Shown here piece after piece: positions 1 through 8,180 of a stretch of DNA of 64,000 nucleotides (the stretch's first letter is position 1; every line of letters begins with the position of its first letter). The DNA comes from Pedobacter westerhofensis (lineage in GTDB: Bacteria > Bacteroidota > Bacteroidia > Sphingobacteriales > Sphingobacteriaceae), in the NCBI RefSeq assembly GCF_900182595.1, contig NZ_FXTN01000016.1:1-64000 (forward strand). Direction: 5' to 3'. The notes under the pieces are model-generated. The model saw only the letters and a program-made list of their open reading frames with translations, searched no databases and was not told the DNA's origin. The position numbers and the translations under genes are program-made.

Positions 1-21
1 AACGACTTAAAGCCTTCGGCG

Positions 22-66
22 ACTTCTTCCTAGGTGGAGGCTGACCGCCTCCACCTAGGAAGAAGT
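22..66. repeat. 20-bp perfect inverted repeat, 5-nt loop
   Basis: Arms at 22-41 and 47-66 are exact reverse complements, with TGACC between them. The stem is GC-rich and contains CCTAGG. It lies 19 bp past the stop of the broken cytochrome-like gene on the minus strand, so it could end that transcript, but no T tract follows on either side. It could equally be a transposon-end scar or recombination site. The structure is seen directly; the role is unknown. Confidence 0.85.
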
Positions 67-85
67 GGTGTTGACACAGTTCGCT

Positions 86-423
86 TTACACTCCCCCGTG
101 TTCTCTTAAAACAGGATCTTTCAAGTACATACCACCATGTCTAGACTGAAAAATGTAGTTACTTAATGTCAAACTATCAACTGCAGACACTTCAGAATAG
201 GTTGGAACTTGTGGGTACAATCTCTTCTCATCTTCGTGATGACAATTTTTACACCCTGTTTTGAATATAAGATCTGAACCCATATCACTTTCAGGCAGGT
301 ATCTTTTGTACTTTTTACAGTTGACTCATGTCTAGCGATCTTACTATTATGATTTGTACATGAATTAAAAATGAAAATTATTAGTATGCTACCTAAACTT
401 AACTTTATTATATTTAATTCCAT
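86..423 (-). pseudogene. Frameshifted c-type cytochrome-like lipoprotein
   Basis: The frame starting at 423 encodes a lipoprotein signal ending in FIFNSC (lipobox) and continues as ARHESTVKS. The frame that closes at 86 carries CKNCH, a CxxCH haem-attachment motif, and a possible distal Met in GGMYLK. The frames join if one A is restored to the run of five at 312-316 (T on the plus strand), giving TVKKYKRYLPESDMGSD and one protein of about 110 residues. A small outer- or periplasm-facing haem lipoprotein is the likely ancestor. It starts 13 bp after the stop of the metallopeptidase remnant, so both probably shared an operon. A sequencing error in the homopolymer is the main alternative to real decay. 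Confidence 0.6.
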
Positions 424-436
424 TAGTTGGGGTATT

Positions 437-706
437 TCAAAACGTTCGTAATTTATTCGGAGTATTGAGACTCTGATTAGAATATGAACCGGAAGACATT
501 TTCTCTAACTCGTGCATAATATAAACATTCATTTTGGTCCGTTCTTGTTGTGATATTTCCGTTCTATTACTGCCACCAATATTATACATTAGACTTTTAG
601 TTTGATTTTTGTTGTAAAGATCAGCTAAACCTGGTGTATGAAAAAATTCATGCGCACCTATATTCGGCTATGCATTACAATTAGGATATACTACTGTGGC
701 CGGGCT
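437..706 (-). pseudogene. Remnant of an HExxHxxGxxD metallopeptidase
   Basis: The minus strand here is open from 706 to the TGA at 437-439 apart from one in-frame TAG at 668-670. Just after that TAG it reads IGAHEFFHTPGLAD, which fits the zinc-binding HExxHxxGxx(H/D) pattern of metzincin-type peptidases, and it continues for about 65 more residues. No start codon or N-terminal region is left: the upstream side runs into the end of the next gene at 714. This looks like the C-terminal part of a secreted zinc peptidase, truncated and carrying a nonsense codon. The motif is seen; the family call rests on that motif alone. Confidence 0.5.
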
Positions 707-713
707 TCATCAA

Positions 714-1586
714 TTACCATTTCACCTGCATATAATTCACATTATTTTCCTTCGAAGAAGTGACAGCAATACCCGCTCCTGAACTTCCGGTAAAAGCAAA
801 TCCTTCCAGTTCATCAGCCCTATCAGTATCTGCCTCGGCAATTACTACCTGCTTGCCGGAGGCTATTGATTTTTTCAGGTCGACATAGGTAAAGTGCCAT
901 TTACGGCCTTCTACCTGATTTTGGATCAGTACGATAATTCCTTTATCAGCAATCCAATGAAGGTTCTGGACCCACGGTGTACAGCTAAACTTTTTATATA
1001 ACACCCCTTTTTCACTCGTTTTAGATGCTTTACTTAAAGCTTCCGGATCATATAGCCTTACCTCGTTCCCGTTATTTCCATAATCTGCAGTAGCTACATA
1101 CCACTTTTTATTATACTCTACATATTCCGGTCTTGTCCCCTGGATACAGGCATCATCTTCAATGGTACGGATCAGATTACCGTCAAGGGTACCTGTTTTT
1201 AAAAGCCCTTCCCAGTTTAAACAATAAATTATCGCTTTCCATTTACCGCCCGGTACATCTGGCTTTACTGAATTACCTATAAAGCTGGGCTTGCCGGCAT
1301 GCTGTGCAATACCAGTTGGATGATTGATTACATCTTTCCCCTCAATGGTCAACCTGAATTCTTTATGCAGATCTACCAGGGTGTCCCGCTTCATAGCGTA
1401 CTCCCTGATCATTCCTACCTCCCGGTCTCCATACAAAAAAACACGTCCATTCTGATAAGAGATCCCCTGACATGCACCCAGTGAATCTACTGTCGTAGCC
1501 CTGGATAAGCTCATCATGATGTGTTCAGATACGTAAGCAGACAGGAATATGGGCAGTGCGAGCAGCACAATAATCGTTTTTCTCAT
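714..1586 (-). CDS. Secreted protein of unknown function, 290 aa
   Basis: The protein begins with a hydrophobic signal peptide (MRKTIIVLLALPIFLSAYVS), so it is exported. The body has repeated short strand-like segments with aromatic residues (NGRVFLYGDREVG, KWYVATADYGNNGNEVRLYD, IADKGIIVLIQNQ), suggesting a beta-propeller-like fold, but I recognise no family or catalytic motif. The ATG at 1586 is preferred over an in-frame TTG two codons upstream. It sits alone, with a decayed peptidase directly downstream on the same strand. Function not assigned. Confidence 0.75.
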   Translation of the reverse strand: MRKTIIVLLALPIFLSAYVSEHIMMSLSRATTVDSLGACQGISYQNGRVFLYGDREVGMIREYAMKRDTLVDLHKEFRLTIEGKDVINHPTGIAQHAGKPSFIGNSVKPDVPGGKWKAIIYCLNWEGLLKTGTLDGNLIRTIEDDACIQGTRPEYVEYNKKWYVATADYGNNGNEVRLYDPEALSKASKTSEKGVLYKKFSCTPWVQNLHWIADKGIIVLIQNQVEGRKWHFTYVDLKKSIASGKQVVIAEADTDRADELEGFAFTGSSGAGIAVTSSKENNVNYMQVKW

Positions 1587-1665
1587 ATACAAAAAACACC
1601 TTTATATATGAGATGAAGATTAACAGCATATTATTTAATATGTATATCCTTCTGAAAAGGAACCG

Positions 1666-2004
1666 CTATACCTCCGTCCTGTCCCCATGCGATTTTGGTT
1701 CAGAAACCACCAAAAACTCCAGATCTGCTGTACCCTGATTTGCAATGCAATGCTTTTTACCCTTCTCCACATGGATGCTCTCCCCTGAATTCAATAAAAA
1801 CATCTTATCCTCTATTTCAAAATTCGCCGTCCCCGACAGCACATAAAACAACTGCTGCGCTGTGCTATGGAAATGCCGCTTTTCTGCAGTACCAGCAGGC
1901 ATCCTCTCCTGAATCACACTTAAGCTGTCACTCTTCAGCAAATGCCAGCCATCGCAGCCCTCGCCCCATAGATAATGCTCAGCATTCTTAATCGATTTTA
2001 TCAT
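1666..2004 (-). CDS. Small cupin-domain protein
   Basis: A 112-residue single-domain cupin. The first cupin box is visible as KRHFHSTAQQLFYVLSG (histidines and a Glu/Gln-type ligand position) and the second as VEKGKKHCIANQG. Such proteins bind a metal in a small beta barrel and act as isomerases, dioxygenases or sensors; the substrate cannot be read from sequence. The ATG at 2004 is chosen over a GTG two codons earlier. Upstream DNA (2005-2127) is shared with a divergent lipoprotein gene. Confidence 0.8.
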   Translation of the reverse strand: MIKSIKNAEHYLWGEGCDGWHLLKSDSLSVIQERMPAGTAEKRHFHSTAQQLFYVLSGTANFEIEDKMFLLNSGESIHVEKGKKHCIANQGTADLEFLVVSEPKSHGDRTEV

Positions 2005-2127
2005 GATCACCTGTTTTAAAAACCAAAGATGATAAAAACAACGCTTAAGAATAAAATTACAACAGCTATTGTGGGCTAAGTGATTATTTCTTAATTTGTT
2101 ACCACCAAATTAACTCCCCCCTCTCAA

Positions 2128-2649
2128 ATGAAAACTCTCAAACTACTTACCATCTCGGTACTGCTATCGGTTTTGTTAACCAACTGTAAAAACGAACCTT
2201 CAGCTGATGACCTCCGGCTGGAAACAGCCGACAAGCAATTAAAAGCAAACCTGAAAATGTACACCTCCACCTGGGACGAAATCATAAACAAAAGAAAAAT
2301 AGACCTTATCAATGATACTAATTTTGATCACAATATAACCCTCGTCAGCAACCCCAAAAACATCGTTGGGATCAAAGAATTTAAAGCTTACTATCAAAAC
2401 TATCTTACTGGGTTCTCACACGTTACATTTACCATCACAGATGTTTTTGGTCAGGGCGACAAAATCGTAAAACACTGGAACTTCAAGGGGCAGCATACGG
2501 GCGATTTTTTTGGAATACCTGCTACCGGAAAGGAAGTAAACATTGACGGCGTTACACTTGTAAAAATGAAAAATGGGAAAATCGCACAGGAGCAAGACTT
2601 TATGGATAACCTGGAATTTATGCAACAGCTCGGTATGATTCCGAAATAA
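2128..2649 (+). CDS. SnoaL-like (NTF2 fold) lipoprotein
   Basis: 173 residues with a lipoprotein signal ending in LLTNC, so probably anchored in a membrane facing the periplasm. The mature part matches the SnoaL-like ester cyclase pattern: helical start with KANLKMYTSTWDEIINK, then HNITLVSNPKNIVGIKEFKAYYQNY, FTITDVFGQGDKIVKHWNFKGQHTG and the ending IDGVTLVKMKNGKIAQEQDFMD. NTF2-fold proteins of this kind are hydratases, cyclases or ligand binders; no polyketide genes lie nearby, so the substrate is unknown. Monocistronic by appearance. Confidence 0.75.
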   Translation: MKTLKLLTISVLLSVLLTNCKNEPSADDLRLETADKQLKANLKMYTSTWDEIINKRKIDLINDTNFDHNITLVSNPKNIVGIKEFKAYYQNYLTGFSHVTFTITDVFGQGDKIVKHWNFKGQHTGDFFGIPATGKEVNIDGVTLVKMKNGKIAQEQDFMDNLEFMQQLGMIPK

Positions 2650-2924
2650 TCCCAAAACAACACCTCTTCATGTCACGACATTTATACGTAAAAAAAATCA
2701 CTCCTTAATAATGTCTTAATTCTTAAAAATATTCGTTTTAGCGAGCATAAGGATGCTTTTGTCAAAACTTGGCGTTGTATTCCAAATTAAATACAAGCAG
2801 CAATTCAGTAATTTTGTAATATTATACTCCGTTATGTAATCAGCCATACTTAAAAAGCTATTCCAGACGAAGGAAAAGTATATCCTGGCCTCAGTTTTTG
2901 ATATTTAAAATATTATATTAGTTA
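2650..2924 (+). promoter_or_regulatory. Intergenic gap with a candidate -7 box
   Basis: A 275-bp AT-rich gap. The sequence TAATTTTG at 2809-2816 matches the Bacteroidota -7 element TAnnTTTG and points towards the ABC cassette starting at 2925, but no TTTG is placed 19-20 bp upstream. No RNA gene or coding remnant was recognised. Confidence 0.35.
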
Positions 2925-3512
2925 ATGCAGCAAATGAATCGTGCAGTCTCCCCGGGAGGCAAAGTAAACCATGATAAACTCCCCAAACAGCCCAGTATCA
3001 CCACTTCCTACTGGAATGTAGGGGTATTGCTTCATTTCTCTGTAATCCTGTTTGTCATGGAGTCCTGGTTTTACTGGACAAAATTCAGGGATGCTTACGT
3101 CGAAGAGTCTCCGTTTTTTATCATCTTCTGGTTCGGATGCGTATTGTTTGCCTTTACCCACATCTTCCTGGTCATCATGGATGCATGGTCCCGCTTCCAA
3201 AACTATAAAAGGATAAAAGATAACCTGTACCTGCACGGCTTCAGTCCCAAGCTGGCCAACCCTTATACAGGCTCAAAATGTCAGCGCACTGCTTTTATGG
3301 TTGCAGCAAAAGAACTGGGGATGGAACAGGAAGTGACCAACTATTACCACAGGATCGGTATCAAATGGTACCACTTCATCCCTAAATTTATGATTCAGGA
3401 CCCCTTGTTCCTCTTCAGAAAATCATTTGTTTCACGTACCTTTCTGGAGAAATATTACAAGCCGAGATTCAACTTCCGCGAACAGGGCATCAATTATAAA
3501 ATAGCTGAATAA
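2925..3512 (+). CDS. Two-TM membrane protein of the ABC cassette
   Basis: 195 residues with two hydrophobic segments (about residues 32-50, VGVLLHFSVILFVMESWF, and 65-88, FFIIFWFGCVLFAFTHIFLVI) and a cytosolic-looking basic C-terminal half. No family recognised. Its TAA overlaps the ATG of the ATPase gene by one base (TAATG), so translation of the two is coupled and the protein probably belongs with the transporter. A start nine bases later (MNRAVS) is possible. Confidence 0.8.
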   Translation: MQQMNRAVSPGGKVNHDKLPKQPSITTSYWNVGVLLHFSVILFVMESWFYWTKFRDAYVEESPFFIIFWFGCVLFAFTHIFLVIMDAWSRFQNYKRIKDNLYLHGFSPKLANPYTGSKCQRTAFMVAAKELGMEQEVTNYYHRIGIKWYHFIPKFMIQDPLFLFRKSFVSRTFLEKYYKPRFNFREQGINYKIAE

Positions 3513-4366
3513 TGCTTACAGGAACTAATTTAAGTAAAAGCTATCCTTCCGGAAAAGCATTGAACAGCGTATCAATTCATATCCCGCCCGGACAAATCTG
3601 CGGGCTGCTGGGGAGAAACGGCGCCGGCAAAACCACGCTGTTCAAGATCTTATGCGGGCTCGTAAAGCCTGATCATGGACAAGTGATCATCAATTCCAAA
3701 CGTTCTAAACCTGTGGGCGGGATCATCGAACGCCCGGGGCTCTATAATTATCTGAACGCATATGATAATATCAAAATCTTCGCGGGCATACAGGGAGCGC
3801 CAACAGATAAACAGGCCATTGAACAAACATTATTAAAAGTAGGCTTGCCGCTGGACCGTAAAGACCCTGTCAGGAATTTTTCCCTCGGTATGAAACAACG
3901 CTTAGGCATCGCTATCGCACTGATCAATGATCCGGAATGCCTGGTGCTCGACGAACCCTTTTCGGGGCTCGATCCTATCGGTGTTGCTTCACTGATCGCC
4001 CTGATCAGAAAACTGGCAGAGGAAGAAAATATTGCGATTCTGCTGTCTTCACATATGATGGGCGAGATCAGCAAATGCTGTCATTTCCTCTATGTAATCG
4101 AAAAGGGCGAAATTGTCAACTCAGGAACAACCAATGAACTGATCAATGCACATATTACCAGTTTCAGCATCACAGCATCCAACCTCAGGCGCTCAGAAAC
4201 CTTAAAAAATTATGAGGTAGAAATGGGCACCAATGATGCCAGGGTGGTCTGCGATGCCAGGGACATCCCCTCTCTATTGACAGCGCTTCTCAGCGAAGGA
4301 ATCCAGGTAACCGCCTGCACACCTGTCTTAACACTGGAACAACTAATTCAAAAGGCCCATTCATGA
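3512..4366 (+). CDS. ABC transporter ATP-binding subunit
   Basis: 284 residues. Walker A is GLLGRNGAGKTT (about 31-42), the signature is NFSLGMKQRLGIAIAL, Walker B is CLVLDEPFSGLDP and the switch histidine is in LLSSHMM. The architecture is that of the DrrA/CcmA/YhaQ exporter ATPases that pair with a single six-helix permease. It couples ATP hydrolysis to the permease encoded next; its last bases overlap that gene as ATGA. The transported substrate is not evident. Confidence 0.93.
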   Translation: MLTGTNLSKSYPSGKALNSVSIHIPPGQICGLLGRNGAGKTTLFKILCGLVKPDHGQVIINSKRSKPVGGIIERPGLYNYLNAYDNIKIFAGIQGAPTDKQAIEQTLLKVGLPLDRKDPVRNFSLGMKQRLGIAIALINDPECLVLDEPFSGLDPIGVASLIALIRKLAEEENIAILLSSHMMGEISKCCHFLYVIEKGEIVNSGTTNELINAHITSFSITASNLRRSETLKNYEVEMGTNDARVVCDARDIPSLLTALLSEGIQVTACTPVLTLEQLIQKAHS

Positions 4367-5193
4367 GATTACTGCTGTCAGCCGAACTTTTAAAGCTTGT
4401 TAAACAAAGCAAAACCTACTATGCACTGGGCTCGATCATGGTGATCGAAACGCTGATCCTGATCACCGCCTATTTTCAGGGAAGCACCATCCTTGATCTG
4501 CTGCTCGACAACCTTAAACAGTCCTTTTATTTTGAAGGCAGCCTGTTAAACGGAAACCTGATCATGTACATTGTGCTCAATTCTCTCTGGTTTAACGTTC
4601 CTCTGATTTTGATGATCGTTACCTCAGGTATCGTAACCGATGAATATAAAGATGGCACAATGCAGACTGTCATGCTGCAGGCCGTTGATAAGTGGAAGTT
4701 CATCTTATCAAAATATATTATCGCCGTACTGTTTACTTTGCTGGTGATCGGCTTTATGATGTTAAGTACCTTTATTTTATCATATTCTATCTTCGGAACC
4801 GGAGATCTGGTGGTGTACCTTAATACACTTAACTTCTTTGAAGCTGAGGATGCTTTCCACCGGATCTGCTGGGCTTTTGCTTCAGGGGCACTGACGATGG
4901 TGTTCTATTGTGTTGCCAGTCTTACCCTCGCCATTTTTATCAAGGAAGCAGCAAAAACATGGATTGCGGCAGCCGTTTTCCTGATTATCACTACACTCCT
5001 GTTAAAGGTTGATTTCGTAGTTCCCCTGATCAACACTTACTTTTTTCCAAAGCTGATCGATACCTGGCAGCAGCTTTTCTACTACCAGCTGGACTGGAAC
5101 CAGATTTTTATTAATAATGCTATACTCATACTATATACCATTGCTTTTGCAGCAGCAGGTACATATGTATTCCACAAAAAAGACATCGGATGA
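4363..5193 (+). CDS. ABC transporter permease (ABC-2 type)
   Basis: 276 residues with about six hydrophobic segments, matching an ABC-2 exporter permease: an early helix (YYALGSIMVIETLILITAYF), a cytosolic turn TDEYKDGTMQTVMLQAVDKWKF typical of the family (the DG-T coupling region), and a run of C-terminal helices. It starts by a 4-bp ATGA overlap with the ATPase and itself overlaps the next gene by ATGA. It likely forms a homodimer with two ATPase copies. Confidence 0.88.
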   Translation: MRLLLSAELLKLVKQSKTYYALGSIMVIETLILITAYFQGSTILDLLLDNLKQSFYFEGSLLNGNLIMYIVLNSLWFNVPLILMIVTSGIVTDEYKDGTMQTVMLQAVDKWKFILSKYIIAVLFTLLVIGFMMLSTFILSYSIFGTGDLVVYLNTLNFFEAEDAFHRICWAFASGALTMVFYCVASLTLAIFIKEAAKTWIAAAVFLIITTLLLKVDFVVPLINTYFFPKLIDTWQQLFYYQLDWNQIFINNAILILYTIAFAAAGTYVFHKKDIG

Positions 5194-5840
5194 TCAGGAC
5201 GCTATTCATATTTTTAGTATTTGCCACACAGTTTGCCCATGCACAACAGATAGATCCGGATCTGCTCCGTATCAAAAAGCGTATGGACTCAGTGAAACAG
5301 TTTTCTGCATCACTGATACTGGATCTTGATGTGCCTTTTATCAAGATGCCAACCAAAACGGCGAACATCAGTTATGCCACAGGAAAGAAAATGATGTTCA
5401 CGTCAAAAGATTTTGTAATGCTTCCGAAACGGGGACTTGATTTTTCATTGTCTGAAATTTTCAAATACCCCTTTATCACGGTAGACAGGGGCATTGAAAG
5501 GCTAAACGGCAGGCAGGTGAAGGTGATTAATATTATCCCTACCACCAATCAGTCTGATCTCGCCCTTGCTACGCTTTACATGGATACAAAGGCCGTCCGC
5601 ATTGTACAGTCAGAAATTAACACCCGCAAGGAAGGATCTTACAGCCTGCTGATGAACTACGCATTACTGAAAGACATCCTTCCAAGTTACGTAGAAGCTA
5701 CGTTTGCCATAGAGAAATTAAAGATTCCGCTTAATTTCATGGGAAAGGGCACCACGATCGACCGTAGGAAAATGCGCAGTATGGAAACCAAAACGGGTAA
5801 AATCAAAATGCAGATCAGGAATTATAACATCAAATATTAA
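5190..5840 (+). CDS. LolA-like periplasmic carrier protein
   Basis: 216 residues with a signal peptide (LFIFLVFATQFAHAQ). The mature sequence resembles the LolA/LolB-like half-barrel fold: KKRMDSVKQFSASLILDLDVPFIKMP, TANISYATGKKMMFTSKDFVMLPKRG, ATLYMDTKAVRIVQSE. Proteins of this fold carry lipoproteins or lipids across the periplasm or monitor the envelope. As the last gene of a four-gene overlapping operon with an ABC-2 exporter it may receive a lipid-like cargo from the pump; that is inference. Confidence 0.7.
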   Translation: MIRTLFIFLVFATQFAHAQQIDPDLLRIKKRMDSVKQFSASLILDLDVPFIKMPTKTANISYATGKKMMFTSKDFVMLPKRGLDFSLSEIFKYPFITVDRGIERLNGRQVKVINIIPTTNQSDLALATLYMDTKAVRIVQSEINTRKEGSYSLLMNYALLKDILPSYVEATFAIEKLKIPLNFMGKGTTIDRRKMRSMETKTGKIKMQIRNYNIKY

Positions 5841-5919
5841 TAAACTTCCTGTACCTTTGCCGCTGCAAATTACCCGTTTAACAAGCTACTAATCAATCCA
5901 TATAAACTACATACCTTCA

Positions 5920-6360
5920 ATGAATTTTAATTCTACTCAAATCATCACAGCGATTGTGATCATCCTTGCTGTCCCTTACCTGATTATTGTACTTAGAAGA
6001 GCTTCCAGCCAAAATTTTCCTTTTATCAAAGCGCTAAATCCTTTTTACACAAAGGAGATGCAGGAAGCAGATGAACTGAAAAAAAGCATCAGCCCTATCA
6101 TGGATGAAATAGAAACACAACGTGTTGCTAAATTCATCAAATACTGGGCAGACAAATTCGAGAATAACAGCCTTACCGTACAGGATGTTGAAGCCTTAAA
6201 TGCTAAACTGGCCAATGGCGAAGCCGATCAGGTAAATGGTATCCTGACTGTTCACCCGGAGGGAAAAGCCATGTTCAACAGGATCAATCACGACCTTAAA
6301 TTAAGAGCAGCAGCTGTAGTTGTGCCAGCTGAGGCTGAAGAAGCAACTTCACTGGTTTAA
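5920..6360 (+). CDS. Membrane-anchored small protein, unknown
   Basis: 146 residues with one N-terminal transmembrane segment (about 8-27, IITAIVIILAVPYLIIVLRR) followed by a soluble, helical, charged domain and an Ala/Glu-rich tail. No family recognised. It has its own gap of 79 bp after the ABC cassette, so it may or may not be co-transcribed. Confidence 0.65.
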   Translation: MNFNSTQIITAIVIILAVPYLIIVLRRASSQNFPFIKALNPFYTKEMQEADELKKSISPIMDEIETQRVAKFIKYWADKFENNSLTVQDVEALNAKLANGEADQVNGILTVHPEGKAMFNRINHDLKLRAAAVVVPAEAEEATSLV

Positions 6361-6382
6361 TACTTTAGTGTGTAAAGTATAA

Positions 6383-6413
6383 TTTGAATTTTTTGGTTTT
6401 AAATTTACTTTTA
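6383..6413 (+). promoter_or_regulatory. Bacteroidota-type promoter of the DUF2911 gene
   Basis: TTTG at 6383-6386, then 19 bp, then TACTTTTA at 6406-6413, which fits the -33/-7 pattern TTTG-N19-TAnnTTTG except for the last base. It ends 21 bp before the ATG at 6435 and overlaps an in-frame upstream ATG at 6384, which is why the later start is preferred. Confidence 0.5.
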
Positions 6414-6434
6414 TGCCAACTAAATAAAAACCTC

Positions 6435-6962
6435 ATGAAACTGACAAAATTAAAAGCCGGGCTACTGACTGTTGCCTTGCTGGTAATCTCTTACGCGATA
6501 TGGGCAAAACAAAATCAGCCCAGCCCCGCAGCAACAGCTAAAGGTACTGTCAACGGTGCAAACATCACAATTGAATACAGCAGCCCTGGTGTGAAAGGAC
6601 GCAAAATCTGGGGCGAATTGGTACCCTACGATTCTGTATGGCGGGCGGGCGCAAATAAAGCTACAACGTTTACAACAGACAAAAAGATTACGGTTGAAGG
6701 TAAATCACTTGATGCGGGCTCTTACAGTATCTATACCATTCCGGGAGCAAAAACCTGGAGGATTATTTTCAATTCTGAAACCGGTCAGTGGGGAACCACG
6801 CACGACGGAGTAACAACCCGTGTACCTGCCAAAGATGTGCTTACTGTTACTGTTACTCCCACGCAATCATCCGCACTGGAAGAACGCCTGAAATACCTGG
6901 TTACGCCTAAAGGTTTCGAACTGGTTTGGGAAAACCTGTCTGTACCTGTTGCCATAAAATAA
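6435..6962 (+). CDS. DUF2911 exported protein
   Basis: 175 residues from the ATG at 6435, with a signal peptide (LLTVALLVISYAIWAKQ). The mature part shows the DUF2911 hallmarks: KGTVNGANITIEYSSPGVKGRKIWG, LVPYDSVWRAGANKATTF, DAGSYSIYTIPG and WGTTHDG. Family members are secreted beta-rich proteins of unknown function common in Bacteroidota. A strong hairpin follows the stop. Confidence 0.85.
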   Translation: MKLTKLKAGLLTVALLVISYAIWAKQNQPSPAATAKGTVNGANITIEYSSPGVKGRKIWGELVPYDSVWRAGANKATTFTTDKKITVEGKSLDAGSYSIYTIPGAKTWRIIFNSETGQWGTTHDGVTTRVPAKDVLTVTVTPTQSSALEERLKYLVTPKGFELVWENLSVPVAIK

Positions 6963-6974
6963 CTCCCGGGATAT

Positions 6975-6996
6975 TGCCTGTGAACTTTCACAGGCA
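6975..6996 (+). terminator. Hairpin after the DUF2911 gene
   Basis: TGCCTGTGA at 6975-6983 pairs exactly with TCACAGGCA at 6988-6996 across a 4-nt loop. No T tract follows, so it may stabilise the 3' end rather than terminate by itself. Confidence 0.5.
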
Positions 6997-7028
6997 GTAC
7001 CTGCAATCTAATAAAGACCGTCCTGCCG

Positions 7029-8180
7029 ATGTCAAGTCCCAATGCAAAGTTCTATTCCGATCTCAGGGAAAATCAGATTCCCCTGCAGGAACTGCTGTCG
7101 CGCGACAGCCTTTTTCATCAGGTCCCCGAGAACTGGCATGTGATCATCACAGACATCAGAAATTCTACCGCTTCTGTTCAAAACGGGCAACATGAAACGG
7201 TAAACCTGATCGCTACCGGAAGTATCGTAACCGTACTCAATGTTACTTTCAGGGCAAATATTACCATCCCGTTTTTCTTTGGTGGCGATGGCGCTACTTT
7301 TATCGTTCCGCCTGCAATCATTGACAGCGCGATGAGCGCACTTTTGTTATTCAGAGAGAATACCCTGAAAAACTTTAATATCGACCTTCGTGCAGGTACG
7401 ATACCGGTAAACAGGATCTATGAGGAGGGGCATGAACTGCGCATCAGTAAGTTTAAAAGTTCCAAAACATTGTATATCCCGGTTGTACTCGGCACAGGTT
7501 TAAGCTATGCTGAAAAACTGATTAAGGGCGACGACTACCTGTATCCTGACCGGGCCGTTCAGCAGACGCAACTGGACCTCACGGGGATGTCCTGCCGATG
7601 GGATAAGATTGCTCCGCCTGAAAACCATAATGAAGTAGTCACGCTGCTGGCCGTAGCGGGAGAAAATGTAAAACAGGCCGAAGCATTTCGGAAAGTAATC
7701 TTATTGCTCGACCAGATTTACGGGAAACCCGAAAAACGGCAGCCGATATCTATCAATAAACTTAAACTGAAAACCACCTTTAACCGGATTGAACTTGAGA
7801 TGCGCGCGACCTTAAAGGAAGGTAACTTCTTCAAAAAGTTTTATGAATGGTTCACCCATTTGTTAGGCCATCTTTATTTTAAGACAAGAAGAGGAAAAGA
7901 CTATCTCACACGTTTGGTCAACATGTCTGACACGCTTGTGATCGATGGAAGAATCAACACGGTCATCTCAGGAACGGAAAAACAAAGGTTGCAGCTGCAG
8001 GGAAATTTAGATGAGCTGGAACAGCAGGGCATCATTAAGTTTGGTATGTATGTAAGCACAGATGCTGTCATGTCCTGTTATGTGCGCGATCTGCAGGATG
8101 ACCATATACATTTTGTAGATGGCTCAGAAGGCGGTTATACCAATGCAGCAAGTGTGCTCAAAGTAAAACTACGTGGGTAA
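7029..8180 (+). CDS. DUF3095 nucleotidyl-cyclase-like protein
   Basis: 383 residues, soluble. The N-terminal half has class III cyclase-like landmarks: VIITDIRNST (Asp42, comparable to the metal-binding FxDIxGST loop) and FFFGGDGATF (Asp87). This combination and the length fit DUF3095, a family related to adenylate/guanylate cyclases. Whether it makes a cyclic nucleotide is unknown. The C-terminal third (TRRGKDYLTRLVNMSDTLVIDGRINTVISG) is unassigned. Its last 12 bp overlap the end of the convergent DUF6266 gene. Confidence 0.75.
   Translation: MSSPNAKFYSDLRENQIPLQELLSRDSLFHQVPENWHVIITDIRNSTASVQNGQHETVNLIATGSIVTVLNVTFRANITIPFFFGGDGATFIVPPAIIDSAMSALLLFRENTLKNFNIDLRAGTIPVNRIYEEGHELRISKFKSSKTLYIPVVLGTGLSYAEKLIKGDDYLYPDRAVQQTQLDLTGMSCRWDKIAPPENHNEVVTLLAVAGENVKQAEAFRKVILLLDQIYGKPEKRQPISINKLKLKTTFNRIELEMRATLKEGNFFKKFYEWFTHLLGHLYFKTRRGKDYLTRLVNMSDTLVIDGRINTVISGTEKQRLQLQGNLDELEQQGIIKFGMYVSTDAVMSCYVRDLQDDHIHFVDGSEGGYTNAASVLKVKLRG

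Noticed and set aside
22..66. Insertion-sequence terminal repeats
   Set aside because: The arms are only 5 bp apart and no transposase or second end is visible in the window.
3427..3442. parS half site (TGTTTCACGT)
   Set aside because: Only one half matches; it lies within a coding region.
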